64,000 bases of DNA from contig OZ036013.1 of assembly GCA_964035015.1 (NCBI GenBank), positions 9,442,366-9,506,365 on the forward strand. Reading direction: 5' to 3'. The position numbers and the translations under genes were made by a program. The stretch's first letter is position 1, and every line of letters begins with the position of its first letter. The notes under the pieces are model-generated. The model did not search any database. It saw only the letters and a list, made by a program, of their open reading frames with translations, and was not told the origin of the DNA. Positions 1-9,540 of this stretch are shown one piece after another. This DNA comes from Corallium rubrum (lineage: Eukaryota > Cnidaria > Anthozoa > Scleralcyonacea > Coralliidae).

Positions 1-307
1 ACACAAAGGCTCTTTAACAGTTGTTAGCTATAAAATTATTTAAACATGTTTGAACTCAAATGGGACTAATACAGAGTAAATACTGCAGTAGGTCCGGATT
101 TCAAGCATCACACAAATCTTGTACTCATGAGTGGCCCATGGGGAAAACACTAATAAACTCCTAGAGCACTGGGTACACAGCATATCCTCTCATTTCGAAA
201 TGATGATTATCGTCATTTGTGAGATGTCGTTGAATTAACAATAATCATCATTTTAAAAAAAGAATTCCCTACCCCAAACCCCCAACTCAACCCCCACCTC
301 TAAACCT

Positions 308-380
308 GACCCTAACCCTAACCACAACCCCCCTGACAACCCTAACCCTAACCACAACCCCCCGTTGGACCTAACCCTAA
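308..380. repeat. degenerate telomere-like CCCTAA repeats
   Basis: Several CCTAACCCTAACC blocks alternate with ACAACCCCCC spacers. They resemble a decayed interstitial stretch of the metazoan telomere repeat. A weaker run of the same kind (CCTGACCCTAATCCT) lies near 7431-7500, on the other side of the transposase gene. It is too degenerate to be a working telomere. Confidence 0.5.
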
Positions 381-490
381 CCACAACCCTCCGGAAAAAA
401 CAGTCCCACCTCTCAGACCTGACCACAACACCCCTAATGGTTCTTTTGTTATATGCAATTTAGTTTAACATCCCGCATGTGGGACAGAAT

Positions 491-564
491 CTCACTTGAG
501 TATCATGATAATCATCATATTCGACTGTGTGAAGAAATGATGATTATCATGATACTCAAGTGAG
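491..564. repeat. perfect 28-bp inverted repeat
   Basis: The arms 491-518 and 537-564 are exact reverse complements around an 18-bp loop. The arm begins CTCACTTGAGTATCATG. A related partial copy (ATGATGATTATC preceded by CCTCTCA) lies near 186-212, so the arms may belong to a small foldback element. It sits downstream of the second exon of the minus-strand SAM-like gene. Confidence 0.8.
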
Positions 565-676
565 AGGACATGTTGGGGTACAAGATTGACATTATACCAG
601 TCCTAATAATTAAAAAGAAATTCCCTGCATAATATACAACTATTAAAAACAGTACTAAAAGATGAAAGATTCTCAC

Positions 677-1225
677 CACAACTTCAATCTCTTCATGATT
701 CATGGTTTTCAGTGCTCTTCTGATAAGAGCAACTTGGCCTCCTTTCATTCCACATGTTTTGAGTAGTTCGTCAGATGTGTGTTCCAGAATTTCAACTGTA
801 TCAAACTGGTAAAGGAAAGAAAATACATTTTCTCACACACCGCTGTCACACCGCTGGGAGCTGCCGCAGCATCAGCCGCAAGCTTGACATATATGTATCA
901 CACAATACAAATCATGGAATTGCCCGCTGAGCACAATATGCCAATTCTGACTCTTCTACAGTCCCTAACATTGCTTATATATATGAAAATTGAGTATAAC
1001 GCAAAGGAATGGAAATGCCCAGGTTTTAACTCAGCCATACCATCATGCTTTATGGCCTCACGAACGCCATGCCTTGGGCTCGACTCAAGCGCGGCATGGG
1101 ACATTAAAATTTGTCGTAAATATTTTTAAAAAATTATTAAACAGTACCTCTTCGTCCTGTAGAATTGAGATAACACTCTCCTTGACACCCCCTGTCATCA
1201 AAGACTTGCGTAAAGAAGAATCCAT
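677..1225 (-). CDS. SAM-like small protein gene, first two exons (partial)
   Basis: Two minus-strand exons join in frame: 1225-1148 (26 codons from ATG, donor GTACTG) and 805-677 (43 codons, acceptor ACCAG, donor GTGAGA). The product starts MDSSLRKSLMTGG. It then has a helical stretch VEILEHTSDELLKTCGMKGG followed by an alanine/arginine helix. That spacing of leucines and glycines resembles the end of a sterile alpha motif (SAM) domain, but this is a resemblance only. The 3' exons must lie left of the window, because no further open exon is seen down to base 1. The gene is divergent from the transposase gene at 1711 with 485 bp between start codons. It may be a second gene of the same DNA transposon or a host gene. 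The alternative, chance open frames with splice-like ends, is less likely because both junctions keep phase 0. Confidence 0.45.
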
Positions 1226-1669
1226 CCTCTAAAATCAAAAGAAATCACAAAATATTACATGAAAAATTAAGACATAAATCGCGTATATTATGTATATTAA
1301 AACTCGTGTTTACATACCAATTTAGTGTAATAGAAACAGATGCGATTCGTCTTGGTCTTCGTAAGAATAAGCCGTATTTACACAGGGTAAACACACGCAC
1401 TAACAGTACTAGAAAATACGCAATAAACTGAAAATTCGAAGAGCAGATAATGTCTATCAAGAGTCGCCAGCGAGGAAATGAAAAATTTCAATCTTGCCAC
1501 ACAAAATTTGATCTCTTGTTATACCTTATGTGGTATTCCATTCCATATATAGAGTTACCGGAGCGCGTGGGGCTCCGGAGTCCGGTATTCAAAAAGCTCA
1601 GGTATGATGAGTCACCGATCGCAACGAACTAGTGCATGGAATCACGATGGAATTCGCATGGTATTTTTG

Positions 1670-1677
1670 TATAAATA
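1670..1677 (+). promoter_or_regulatory. TATA-like box before the transposase gene
   Basis: TATAAATA lies about 34 bases upstream of the ATG at 1711, so the untranslated leader would be very short. It is the only clear core-promoter element in the 485-bp divergent spacer 1226-1710, which otherwise shows no coding sequence. Assignment rests on position and sequence only. Confidence 0.4.
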
Positions 1678-1710
1678 GCCATATGCATGGTCTAAAATAA
1701 AAAAAATATT

Positions 1711-4700
1711 ATGGATTGCTTTCGTTGCAGCATTTGTCTTGAATTTGTGTCAGAATCCATTCAAGAATTAGTAAAGCATATTGGTAGGATTTATCGAAAT
1801 GAACCGAATTTTCATGTTGTTTGTGGCATAGGTGGTTGCGCCAAAACATTCAAGAATTTTTTGTCTTTCAAAAATCACCTTATCCGCAAACACAACATTG
1901 TCGCCCAAAACGGCAAGAACGTCAATATTGTCGAAGACCATGACAATGATAATGGCATAAATGGAGTTATCGACGACGTACCACAACATGAACAGGAAGA
2001 AAATGCCTTTGACCTGAACAACGAGGAAATGAACTTATCCAGAGCCAATGTTTTGTGCGTATTGAAATTTAAAGAGAGAGGACGTGTCCCGCAAACAGTT
2101 GTTGATTCGTTTGTCGAAAATGCTACCCAAGTAACCCAAACCAGCATAGACCTTTTAAAGGCTGGAGTAACTAATTGTCTTCACAAAGCAGGAATTAATG
2201 ACGACACTTTACCGGAGCTACAAGACCTATTTGATGAGAACAATCCAATCTCGAACCCATTCAACGGTATTGACAAGGAATCGCTTCAATACAAGTACTA
2301 CAAGGAGAAGTTCAATCTTGTTGTAAGTATCATGCAGAGTTAAACTGTATGTTCACTGTTCTACAATAATTCAGGGATGGTCATCCTTAATACTAGGGGA
2401 GCGGTGTACTCCCTAGCCTTGGCCAGGAAGGGGGGGGGGGGGGGGTTCAAAATATATTACCAAAATATATTAGATATAGATATAGTTGAGACCCAAGACT
2501 GGGGAGGGGGAAAAGCCCAGAAGTCGCTAAGGGTTCTCGACAGAAAACTGTTATAGCCTAGTCACTGGTTATATATGGTTATCACAAATCTGCTTTGTCA
2601 GGCCAGGTGATGGGTCTCACAGGCCTTGGTACTGGTCACGTTAGACCTACTTGCGTGTGCAATTAAGATCTATATATTACATTTGAAATACTACTTTTTC
2701 AGGAACCGCAAAAGATTGTTCTCGGAAAATACCATGTAAAGAAGAGAAGAGGAAACAAGTTAAAAGATGTTGAAGTAACAGATGATGCTTATTATGTACC
2801 ACTTCTTGAAAGTTTACAGCAATTGCTCAATGATGAATCAATACTTTTTGAGGTACTCTGTGCACAAATAGCACAGATTTGTTTTCACATAAAAGTTGGT
2901 CCAGTATCACTAATCAGATAGATGGAAAGCACCTATAGCAAGTAAAAGCTGTGAAAGTATTAATTTATTTTCATTTATGATTATTTTATTAACAGGTGGA
3001 AAACCCACATTGCAGAGAAGATGAGCTTATATGTGATTTTTGTGATAGTGAATGCTTCAAACAACACCCCCTTTCCAGTAATGATCTAACTGCACTGCAG
3101 ATTCTTGTGTATTTTGATGAAGTGGAAGTGTGTAATCCATTGGGGTCAAGAGCAAATAAGCATAAACTAGGTTAGTGAACTTGTCAGAAACAATTGTTTC
3201 ACTTGGGTAATCCATTATTTTGTAAGAGTCTTCCCTTGACAAGTAAGATTTTTTGGCATAAGACGGAGTAAAACTAGAAGTAGGTTCTTGTTGGTGCATT
3301 GCATGTGAACACACTCACTACTAACCTTTATTGTGCCCCCAAATGTACTGTAGCATCTTACATGTCTAGCACCGTGCAATTTAAGGGAAGAGTCTTGCGC
3401 ATTAAATATCAATGATTAACCAATCAGCGGTGAGCGGTGATGGTTAACCAATCAGCTGGTATAATTTCCTCTATATGCTATTGCTATACTGTATACATGT
3501 GCTATAAATATTGTTTTCTTATAGGTGCATTTTATTATACCTTGGGCAACATACGTCCAGAGTACCGATTTCATCTCAATTCAATTCAACTACTTGGGCT
3601 TGTCAGTAGCAAACATTTAAAGACTTATGGTGTGGATGCTATACTTGAAGTATTAATAAAAGATCTTCTCCAGTTAGAACAGGTGAAGTGTAAAGACTTA
3701 AGAAGTATTTGGTATGCAATATTGTGCTAAATATGATTGATGGTTGTCAATTTACATTCTCATATTTCTTTTCAGGATGGTGGCTATCAGTTTATCATCT
3801 ATGGTGAACCAAGAAAGTTTGCTGGAACTATTGCATATATTTCAGGTGACAATCTTGGGTCACAATATCTTGGCGGATTCAAACAAGGTTCACAGTCCCA
3901 CAGGAAATGTCGAGTGTGTATGGGGAATGCTACAGAAATAACTAAATGTGTATGTATATACTTGGTATTGAGAATCTAACAGTGAATTTTATTAGTCAGA
4001 GCAATAATACATAAATATATTACCATGTCGTGTGTCGTACAATTTATAGGGGAAATTTGGTGAGGAAATCTGTTTGTAGAATATACATATGATTTGCGAA
4101 TTTTTACTGTAGTTCCATGAGGATGATTTCGTGATGCGGACAATGGATGGCTATAATGACCAATGCAACAGGCTTGACCAGGGAGACCATTACAAAAAAA
4201 CTTATGGGTTGAATAAGTTTTCTTTGCTAAATACATCAAGATATTACCATGTCGTTGGTGGACTCCCTCCAGATGCGATGCATGATATATTGGAAGATGT
4301 TCTCCAGTATGTTATCAAAGAATTGCTCAAAGTGTATATATTTGAAAAGAAACTTTTTAGATTGAATGATCTAAATGGAAGAATAGCAGCATTTGATTTT
4401 GGTTATCACAATGATACCAATAAACCAGCTCCAATTCAAGCCCAGAAGTTGACATCAAATGACAATAGTTTGAAGCAGCATGGTAATGATAGTTTTCATG
4501 TGTTAGTTTTTATTAACTCCACCAGGAGGTTATGTTTTCATCGGCACTAATATCTCAGCTAGGCAGTGAAATATGAGATTGGTAAATACATTGGTATTTA
4601 CTCTGTCTAATGTCCGAGAATTTTTCTCGGCAAGGGAAAAATCTTGTGTGTAACCCACTAACATCCAAGACTTTTCACTCATGGAGTAAAATCCTCCGGC

Positions 4701-7296
4701 ATAAGGCAGAGTTAATACATGGTGGTACATTGCACCTTGAGCGCTTACCTTATTATAGGAAATTAAATTAACAATGCACTTTATTAACACAGATTTTAAA
4801 AATTAGCGTTAATTTAATGTTAATTTATGTCATACATACACCTAGTCATTATGTTGAGTATTTACACATTATACTTCTTCGGCCATGAATATATACTGTA
4901 ATGATTAGTAGCAATCCATGTTAATTTGATGTTGCATTAATTTAATAAAGTGCATCATTAATTTCCTATAATAAGGTAATCAAGTGGGTCAATATTTCTT
5001 TAAGCTAATCAGTAAATTTATAGCATTATCTATTAAACCCCTGTCTAATTATATTGTTAAACTGTTTTTAGCTAACCAGATGTGGTGTCTTGGGTTACAT
5101 TTACCATTTCTGATTGGTGACTTGGTGCCAGAAGACGATGAACACTGGGAGTTACTTTGCACTTTACTTCAAACTGTGCGCATCATTTTTGCACCTGTTG
5201 TAAGTAAAGATCAAGTGGCCTATTTGCAAGTGCTAATACAGAAGTTTCTGGTTAACTTCAAAGAGCTGTTTCCAGAGTGTAGCATTATTCCGAAGATGCA
5301 TTATATGGTACATATGCCAAGAGCAATGCTTCAGTAAGTTATATTCAAAACTTATTAGTTATAGTGCTTATGAAGTTTTTATTGTTTTCCTAAGAAGTAC
5401 AGCTCGAATGACGAATAATGGTGTTATTGAGATACTGTAGTGGCAACAACTAGGAAGTCTAATATATTTATGGGAATTTAGTAAAACTTCACACGCTTGA
5501 TTTCCCGAGTCTGTGTTCCCTTTGCCCAGCGGGTTGAACAACAGACTCTGGGATAATCCAGAAGCTGAAAAACCGTGTGTGGTACTAACTGCAATGCAAA
5601 TCATTGACAAATCAAATTCAGTTCTGGCTTCGGATTATCCCAGAGTATCCGTTCTGTCCGAAGGCAAAGGGAAGGCAGGCTAGGGGAACGAGATTGCATG
5701 TTGTTGTCATGGCAATGCACTAGTCCTCGTTCTCTTCCAGTGCATCTAATTACACTATATACTAAATTTCCTTCTTTTCTGTTCCTGCATGTTAACAGAT
5801 TTGGGCCATTAGTGCGAAGTTGGTGCATGCGGTATGAAGCTAAACACCATTATTTTAAGAGATTGGCTATTGTGATTGGCAATTTTATCAATGTATCATA
5901 CTCGTTGGCAAAAAGACATCAAGAGGGGGTTTGTTATCGGTTACAATCTGCAGAAGGTGGTGCAAGTTCATTTATTGACAAAGGGGTTGAGATTGGTCCA
6001 GGTAAAAAAAATTATGTTTATTAAGTTAAATGTGTGTACTGCATGTAAAATCTGTCAAAGATATCTGGTAGAGTCCCATGCCTTAAAGTGCCAAAACCAA
6101 ATAATCTAGAATATGATGTGTGCCTATCGTGTATGCTTAACAGATCTACTTTATCTATGACTATTCAGAATCAACTACTCAGACCTGAGCAGCTCAGCTG
6201 CATGTTGACAAGAAATGACACAAACTCTACTGCTAAAATACCACTTAGCACTATATGTCAGTGATCTGGTAATCTGTGTACTGGCTAGTACCAGCAGATA
6301 ACTGCCATTTTTTTCAAATATATCGATGATGACGCTAGCGCTGTGCACCGGAGCTGGAGTTTTGGACTATTTTGCCGGAGCTGGAGCCGGAGTTTGTTCA
6401 GCCCCGGCACAAAACTCTGGCAGCAGTTATTCGTGCTGCAAATTGCTGTCAGATGTCAGAAGCGTATGTTAAAACCAAAAACAAAGATAGTGCTTCCATG
6501 AAATGTCATATTTTCACAAATCTGCCAGAGCTGGAAATTTTCTGCCGGAGCCAGAGTTTTTTTCCATAGCTGGAGTTCTCTTGGCCGGTGCCGGAGGTGA
6601 AAACCCAGAGTTTACACAGCACTAGATGATGCCTTGTTGCAAAGGCTGCTGACCTTGTTTATGCAAAGTCATATGTTAATCCCATAAATATTTCTAATAA
6701 ACTTAAATAAAAATTCCCTATTATTATAGGTCAAGCATCTTATGTTGGTGATTCTGACTACAGTGACCTAATTGAAGCGAGAACAGATGTACAAAGGCAA
6801 ACACCATTGTATAAGTAAGTCGCTTTAAGATTATTGATCAGGGACTTCATCGAAGTTAGGACAAATGGCAAATTGTATGATTTGCCATTTTGCAATCACC
6901 CTGGTCCTGGTCAAGCTGCATGCTACTATTACTGTTGACTAACTAGAGTGCTGTTTACTTAATAGGACCAAATGGATATCAATTCATGGAACAAAGTACA
7001 AAGTTGGTGCCATTGTCCATGTTGGATTCGATGATGGGGAGTTTCCACAATTCTGTGAAATTGTCGAAATAGTGGTCATCAACAATGAAGTTTCTAAAGC
7101 AATGTTTGTTGTATCGGAAAAGGAAACTGTGAGGTTTTCTGAACATTATCAAAGTTATGAAATTGCTACATACAAGGAAGAGAGAACCAAAGTTATTTAC
7201 TCAAAGGACTTTACTTCACATTTGCCTTTCAACTTAATTAAGCCATTTGGATGCCGTAGGAAATATGTATGTTTAAGATACGAAATAGAAACGTAA
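1711..7296 (+). CDS. intron-rich CACTA/EnSpm-like transposase gene, 10 exons
   Basis: Ten exons with GT-AG borders join into one frame of 2520 nt (839 aa plus stop): 1711-2322, 2703-2852, 2996-3170, 3525-3682, 3776-3949, 4113-4482, 5072-5333, 5799-6001, 6730-6814, 6966-7296. Every junction is phase-compatible and no exon has an internal stop, so the gene looks intact. The N-terminus has two C2H2-type fingers (CSIC near residue 7, then C-x4-C-x12-H-x4-H up to about residue 62). The middle carries SGDNLGS with a following CRVC, and GGLPPDAMHDILEDVLQY. Near the C-terminus is a RYEAKHHYFKR block. These match a family widespread in fish and cnidarians that I recall as related to CACTA/TNP2-type transposases. 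The aspartates in GDN and PPDAMHD and the glutamate of RYEAKH are candidate catalytic residues (inference). The CACTG terminus with subterminal repeats at 7946-8452 supports transposon origin. A domesticated host gene is the alternative. Confidence 0.72.
2430..2445. repeat. poly-G run in intron 1
   Basis: Sixteen consecutive G residues lie in the first intron of the transposase gene. Such a run is prone to length error in sequencing and can form quadruplex-like structure. Nothing else is recognised in this 380-bp intron. Confidence 0.9.
5545..5646. repeat. small inverted-repeat element in intron 7
   Basis: ACTCTGGGATAATCC at 5545-5559 has its exact reverse complement at 5632-5646, and the pairing continues imperfectly inward (AGAAGCTGAA against TTCTGGCTTC). 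It looks like a short MITE or foldback inserted in the intron 5334-5798. No clear target duplication was found. Confidence 0.6.
6345..6600. repeat. degenerate GCCGGAGCTGGAG minisatellite
   Basis: Variants of GCCGGAGCTGGAG recur about eight times through the intron 6002-6729 (for example near 6352, 6374, 6526 and 6580), separated by A/T-rich spacers. The stretch is open in one frame, but there is no splice evidence and the exon chain skips it. Confidence 0.5.
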
Positions 7297-7322
7297 ATAT
7301 ATATAATGTGCAGATTTGTATA

Positions 7323-7328
7323 ATAAAT
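7323..7328 (+). terminator. poly(A) signal of the transposase gene
   Basis: AATAAA occurs 27 bases after the stop codon at 7294-7296, with a second overlapping AATAAAG. The spacing suits a very compact 3' UTR. Confidence 0.6.
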
Positions 7329-7598
7329 AAAGTTTGAAACAAAAATAAACAATTGATTAATTTTTAACAGAACACAATATGAAGTTTACATCAAGTACTC
7401 ATATACAAAATCCTGAAAGTTTATTTTTAATCCTGACCCTAATCCTATTCCATAATCCTGGCACTAATCCTTAATCCAACCATTATCCAAAAACTCTAAA
7501 ACTATCACTCTTAGCCAAAGCCCATAGGGGTGGGCACACCTGTGCACCCTAGAATATATAAATCATGCACTATTCATCACCAAATAGTGGCAAATATG

Positions 7599-7814
7599 AC
7601 TTGTATTCGTGTTGGTCTTTTGTACTCAAGTGAATATGATATTTTGATGGGTGTCCACGTCGGGCAGGCTGAAAAATCTGCCTGGCCACGGCGGGAAACC
7701 CAGTGGCAAAGCATTGGACTGGCAACCCAAAGGTCGCGGGTTTGTTTCCCGCCGTGTCCAGGCAGATTTTTCAACCTGCCTGGCGTGGACACTCAGAGTA
7801 ACATCAAAATATAA
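7599..7814. mobile_element. palindromic element with tRNA-like apex
   Basis: Two long arms pair: 7651-7699 (GTGTCCACG ... GGCGGGAAAC) with 7743-7791 (GTTTCCCGCC ... CGTGGACAC), with imperfect extension outward to about 7637 and 7813. The apex 7701-7757 has a tRNA-like A box (TGGCAAAGCATTGG) and B box (GGTCGCGGGTTTG). The 11-bp direct repeat TGGCAAATATG flanks the whole unit (7588-7598 and 7815-7825), consistent with a target-site duplication. It could be a tRNA-derived SINE that formed a foldback, or a MITE whose centre mimics a tRNA. Confidence 0.55.
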
Positions 7815-7945
7815 TGGCAAATATGTGCCACCTTACACATGTTATATTGAGTGAATTTGTCCCAATTGATTTGTAAACAGTGATTATTCAAGTACAGACA
7901 TACTATAAGACAACATGCTGGATAAACGAACAGATCTTTCCTCTC

Positions 7946-8449
7946 ACCTGACACCTATATTTTAACACAAAAAGTGCTAATTTGATACTAGTATTCTGGT
8001 GCTATTTTAACACCCATATTCTAACTGCACAAACAGTTTTAACACCACCAAAAAGGTGCTATTTTAACACCCGTGCTGTGTGCTAATTTAACACCACCAA
8101 AAGGTGCTATTTCAACACCCTTGTTCTCACTCCACAAACAGTGCTAATTTAACACTGGGGAATACAAATTCTTAACACCACTTATGGTGTTATTTTAACA
8201 CCAAGAAATTAGCACCAGAAACCGGTGTTATTTTAACACCTGCTGTTCTTAAGTAGGTGTTATTTTAACACCTCTCAAGTGGTGTTAAACAATTTGAGTG
8301 TTAAATTGACACTTTGCAAAATATTGTTATTTATGTCGTGTTAAATTAGCACCGGAAAAGGGTGCTAAAATAACACCTTTGTTTAACACCACCATTTTGT
8401 GTTAATCTAACACTACCCGAGGTGCTATTTTAACACCCTAAAATTAACA

Positions 8450-8452
<3 letters not shown>
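7946..8452 (+). mobile_element. right terminus of CACTA-like transposon (CACTG end)
   Basis: About 500 bp contain more than 20 short repeats of the type GGTGTTAAAATAACACC in both orientations. They end at 8452 in CAGTG, which reads CACTGTTAATTTTAGGGTG on the minus strand. CACTR termini followed by short subterminal repeats are the hallmark of CACTA/EnSpm elements. It lies 650 bp past the transposase gene, which it probably mobilises. The matching left end was not found and would lie before base 1. The sequence immediately outside the terminus is a TATATA run, so a 2-3-bp target duplication cannot be verified. Confidence 0.6.

Positions 8453-8480
<28 letters not shown>
8453..8480. repeat. (TA)n dinucleotide run
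   Basis: An uninterrupted TA run separates the CACTA-like end from the first SINE unit. Confidence 0.9.
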
Positions 8481-8481
<1 letters not shown>

Positions 8482-8577
8482 CATGTTCTGAGGATTTAGG
8501 GTGAAGGAAAATTCGAGTGTAGAATATATACATTTTAAGACCAAACCGGGAGCAGTTGCGAAAAATGCAACTACACA

Positions 8578-8651
8578 GGCCCTCCGGCAGGAATTGAACC
8601 CACGACCTTGCGATTCTAGTGCAATGCTCTGACCACTGAGCCACGGAGGCC
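8578..8651 (-). other. tRNA-like head, SINE unit 1
   Basis: Read on the minus strand it folds as a tRNA: acceptor strand GGCCTCCG, D-arm GGCTCAGTGGTCAGAGC, a TTGC/GCAA anticodon stem and T-arm GTGGGTTCAATTCCTGC. The A and B boxes of a pol III promoter are both visible. It is treated as SINE-derived rather than as a functional tRNA because it recurs inside a dispersed unit. Confidence 0.65.
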
Positions 8652-8855
8652 GTTGCCGAGAGCTCGATCGCGAGTTCTGTATATATAATAAGGTGGTAAT
8701 GCCAGGAGAGAATTGGGTATATTATAAATGATATTGGGCATTTCACTCGATTACACAGCATGTTCTGAGGATTTAGGGTGAAGGAAAATTCGAGTGTAGA
8801 ATATATACATTTTAAGACCAAACCGGGAGCAGTTGCGAAAAATGCAACTACACAA

Positions 8856-8929
8856 GGCCCTCCGGCAGGAATTGAACCCACGACCTTGCGATTCTAGTGC
8901 AATGCTCTGACCACTGAGCCACGGAGGCC
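8856..8929 (-). other. tRNA-like head, SINE unit 2
   Basis: Same 74-base tRNA-like fold as in unit 1, with identical A and B boxes. Confidence 0.65.
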
Positions 8930-9132
8930 GTTGCCGAGAGCTCGATCGCGAGTTCTGTATATATAATAAGGTGGTAATGCCAGGAGAGAATTGGGTATAT
9001 TATAAATGATATTGGGCATTTCACTCGATTACACAGCATGTTCTGAGGATTTAGGGTGAAGGAAAATTCGAGTGTAGAATATATACATTTTAAGACCAAA
9101 CCGGGAGCAGTTGCGAAAAATGCAACTACACA

Positions 9133-9206
9133 GGCCCTCCGGCAGGAATTGAACCCACGACCTTGCGATTCTAGTGCAATGCTCTGACCACTGAGCCACG
9201 GAGGCC
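9133..9206 (-). other. tRNA-like head, SINE unit 3
   Basis: Same 74-base tRNA-like fold as in units 1 and 2. It is followed by a truncated, inverted piece of the SINE body. Confidence 0.65.
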
Positions 9207-9400
9207 GTTGCCTTCACCCTAAATCTCCTTCACCCTAAATCCTCAGAACATGCTGTGTAATCGAGTGAAATGCCCAATATCATTTATATATATATATATA
9301 TACATAGTATAAACAAGAGCCAGCTTTCGTCAAGCAATTCCAGACAAGAATATATAAAATCAACAGAGAACTAAGTTTTTAAAACATCTTTATTGATAAC

Positions 9401-9426
9401 GTTTCGAGGCACAGCCTCTTCTTCAG
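9401..9426 (-). ncRNA. hammerhead-ribozyme-like core downstream of the PLE ORF
   Basis: On the minus strand the sequence reads CTGAAGA, a stem GAGGC-TGT-GCCTC, then GAAAC. That fits the hammerhead core CUGANGA - stem II - GAAA. It lies about 115 bases past the stop of the Penelope-like ORF. Hammerhead motifs are known in the terminal regions of Penelope-like elements. Stem III and the cleavage triplet were not convincingly placed, so activity is not claimed. Confidence 0.5.
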
Positions 9427-9540
9427 ATCTTTAACCCTGAAATGGGTGCGGTCGAGTATTTATAAAAGTTTTGCAACATGAATAAATTAGAATAAATTAA
9501 TAAATAAAAGTAATTTAATAGATCAAAAGATGTTAATAGA

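Larger units (their letters stand above)
8481..9285 (-). mobile_element. tandem tRNA-derived SINE, three units plus inverted end
   Basis: GCATGTTCTGAGGATTTAGG starts at 8481, 8758 and 9036, giving units of 277-278 bp. The copies are nearly identical; unit 2 has one extra A. On the minus strand each unit begins with a tRNA-like head and continues into a body ending in CCTAAATCCTCAGAACATGC. After the third tRNA head the sequence 9213-9285 repeats that body end in reverse orientation. Open frames through these units are shadows. The array probably arose by unequal exchange or by tandem insertion. Confidence 0.7.

Noticed and set aside
779-1232. Plus-strand frames of 116 and 80 aa at 779-1232
   Set aside because: They overlap the better-supported minus-strand exons and intron of the SAM-like gene; no splice or domain support.
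1711-7296. Classification of the transposase as KDZ/Zisupton
   Set aside because: The zinc-binding insert and motif spacing I associate with KDZ elements are not seen. The GDN...CRVC and GLPPDxMHD blocks and CACTG terminus fit CACTA-like better.
8578-8651. Functional tRNA gene
   Set aside because: The fold is tRNA-like, but it occurs as part of a 277-bp repeated unit, has wobble and mismatch pairs in the T and acceptor stems, and lies in a SINE context.
8444-9217. Repeated ~80-145-aa frames containing ASVAQWSEHCTRIARSW
   Set aside because: They translate the tRNA-like SINE head and body, recur with each unit, and are shadows of a non-coding element.
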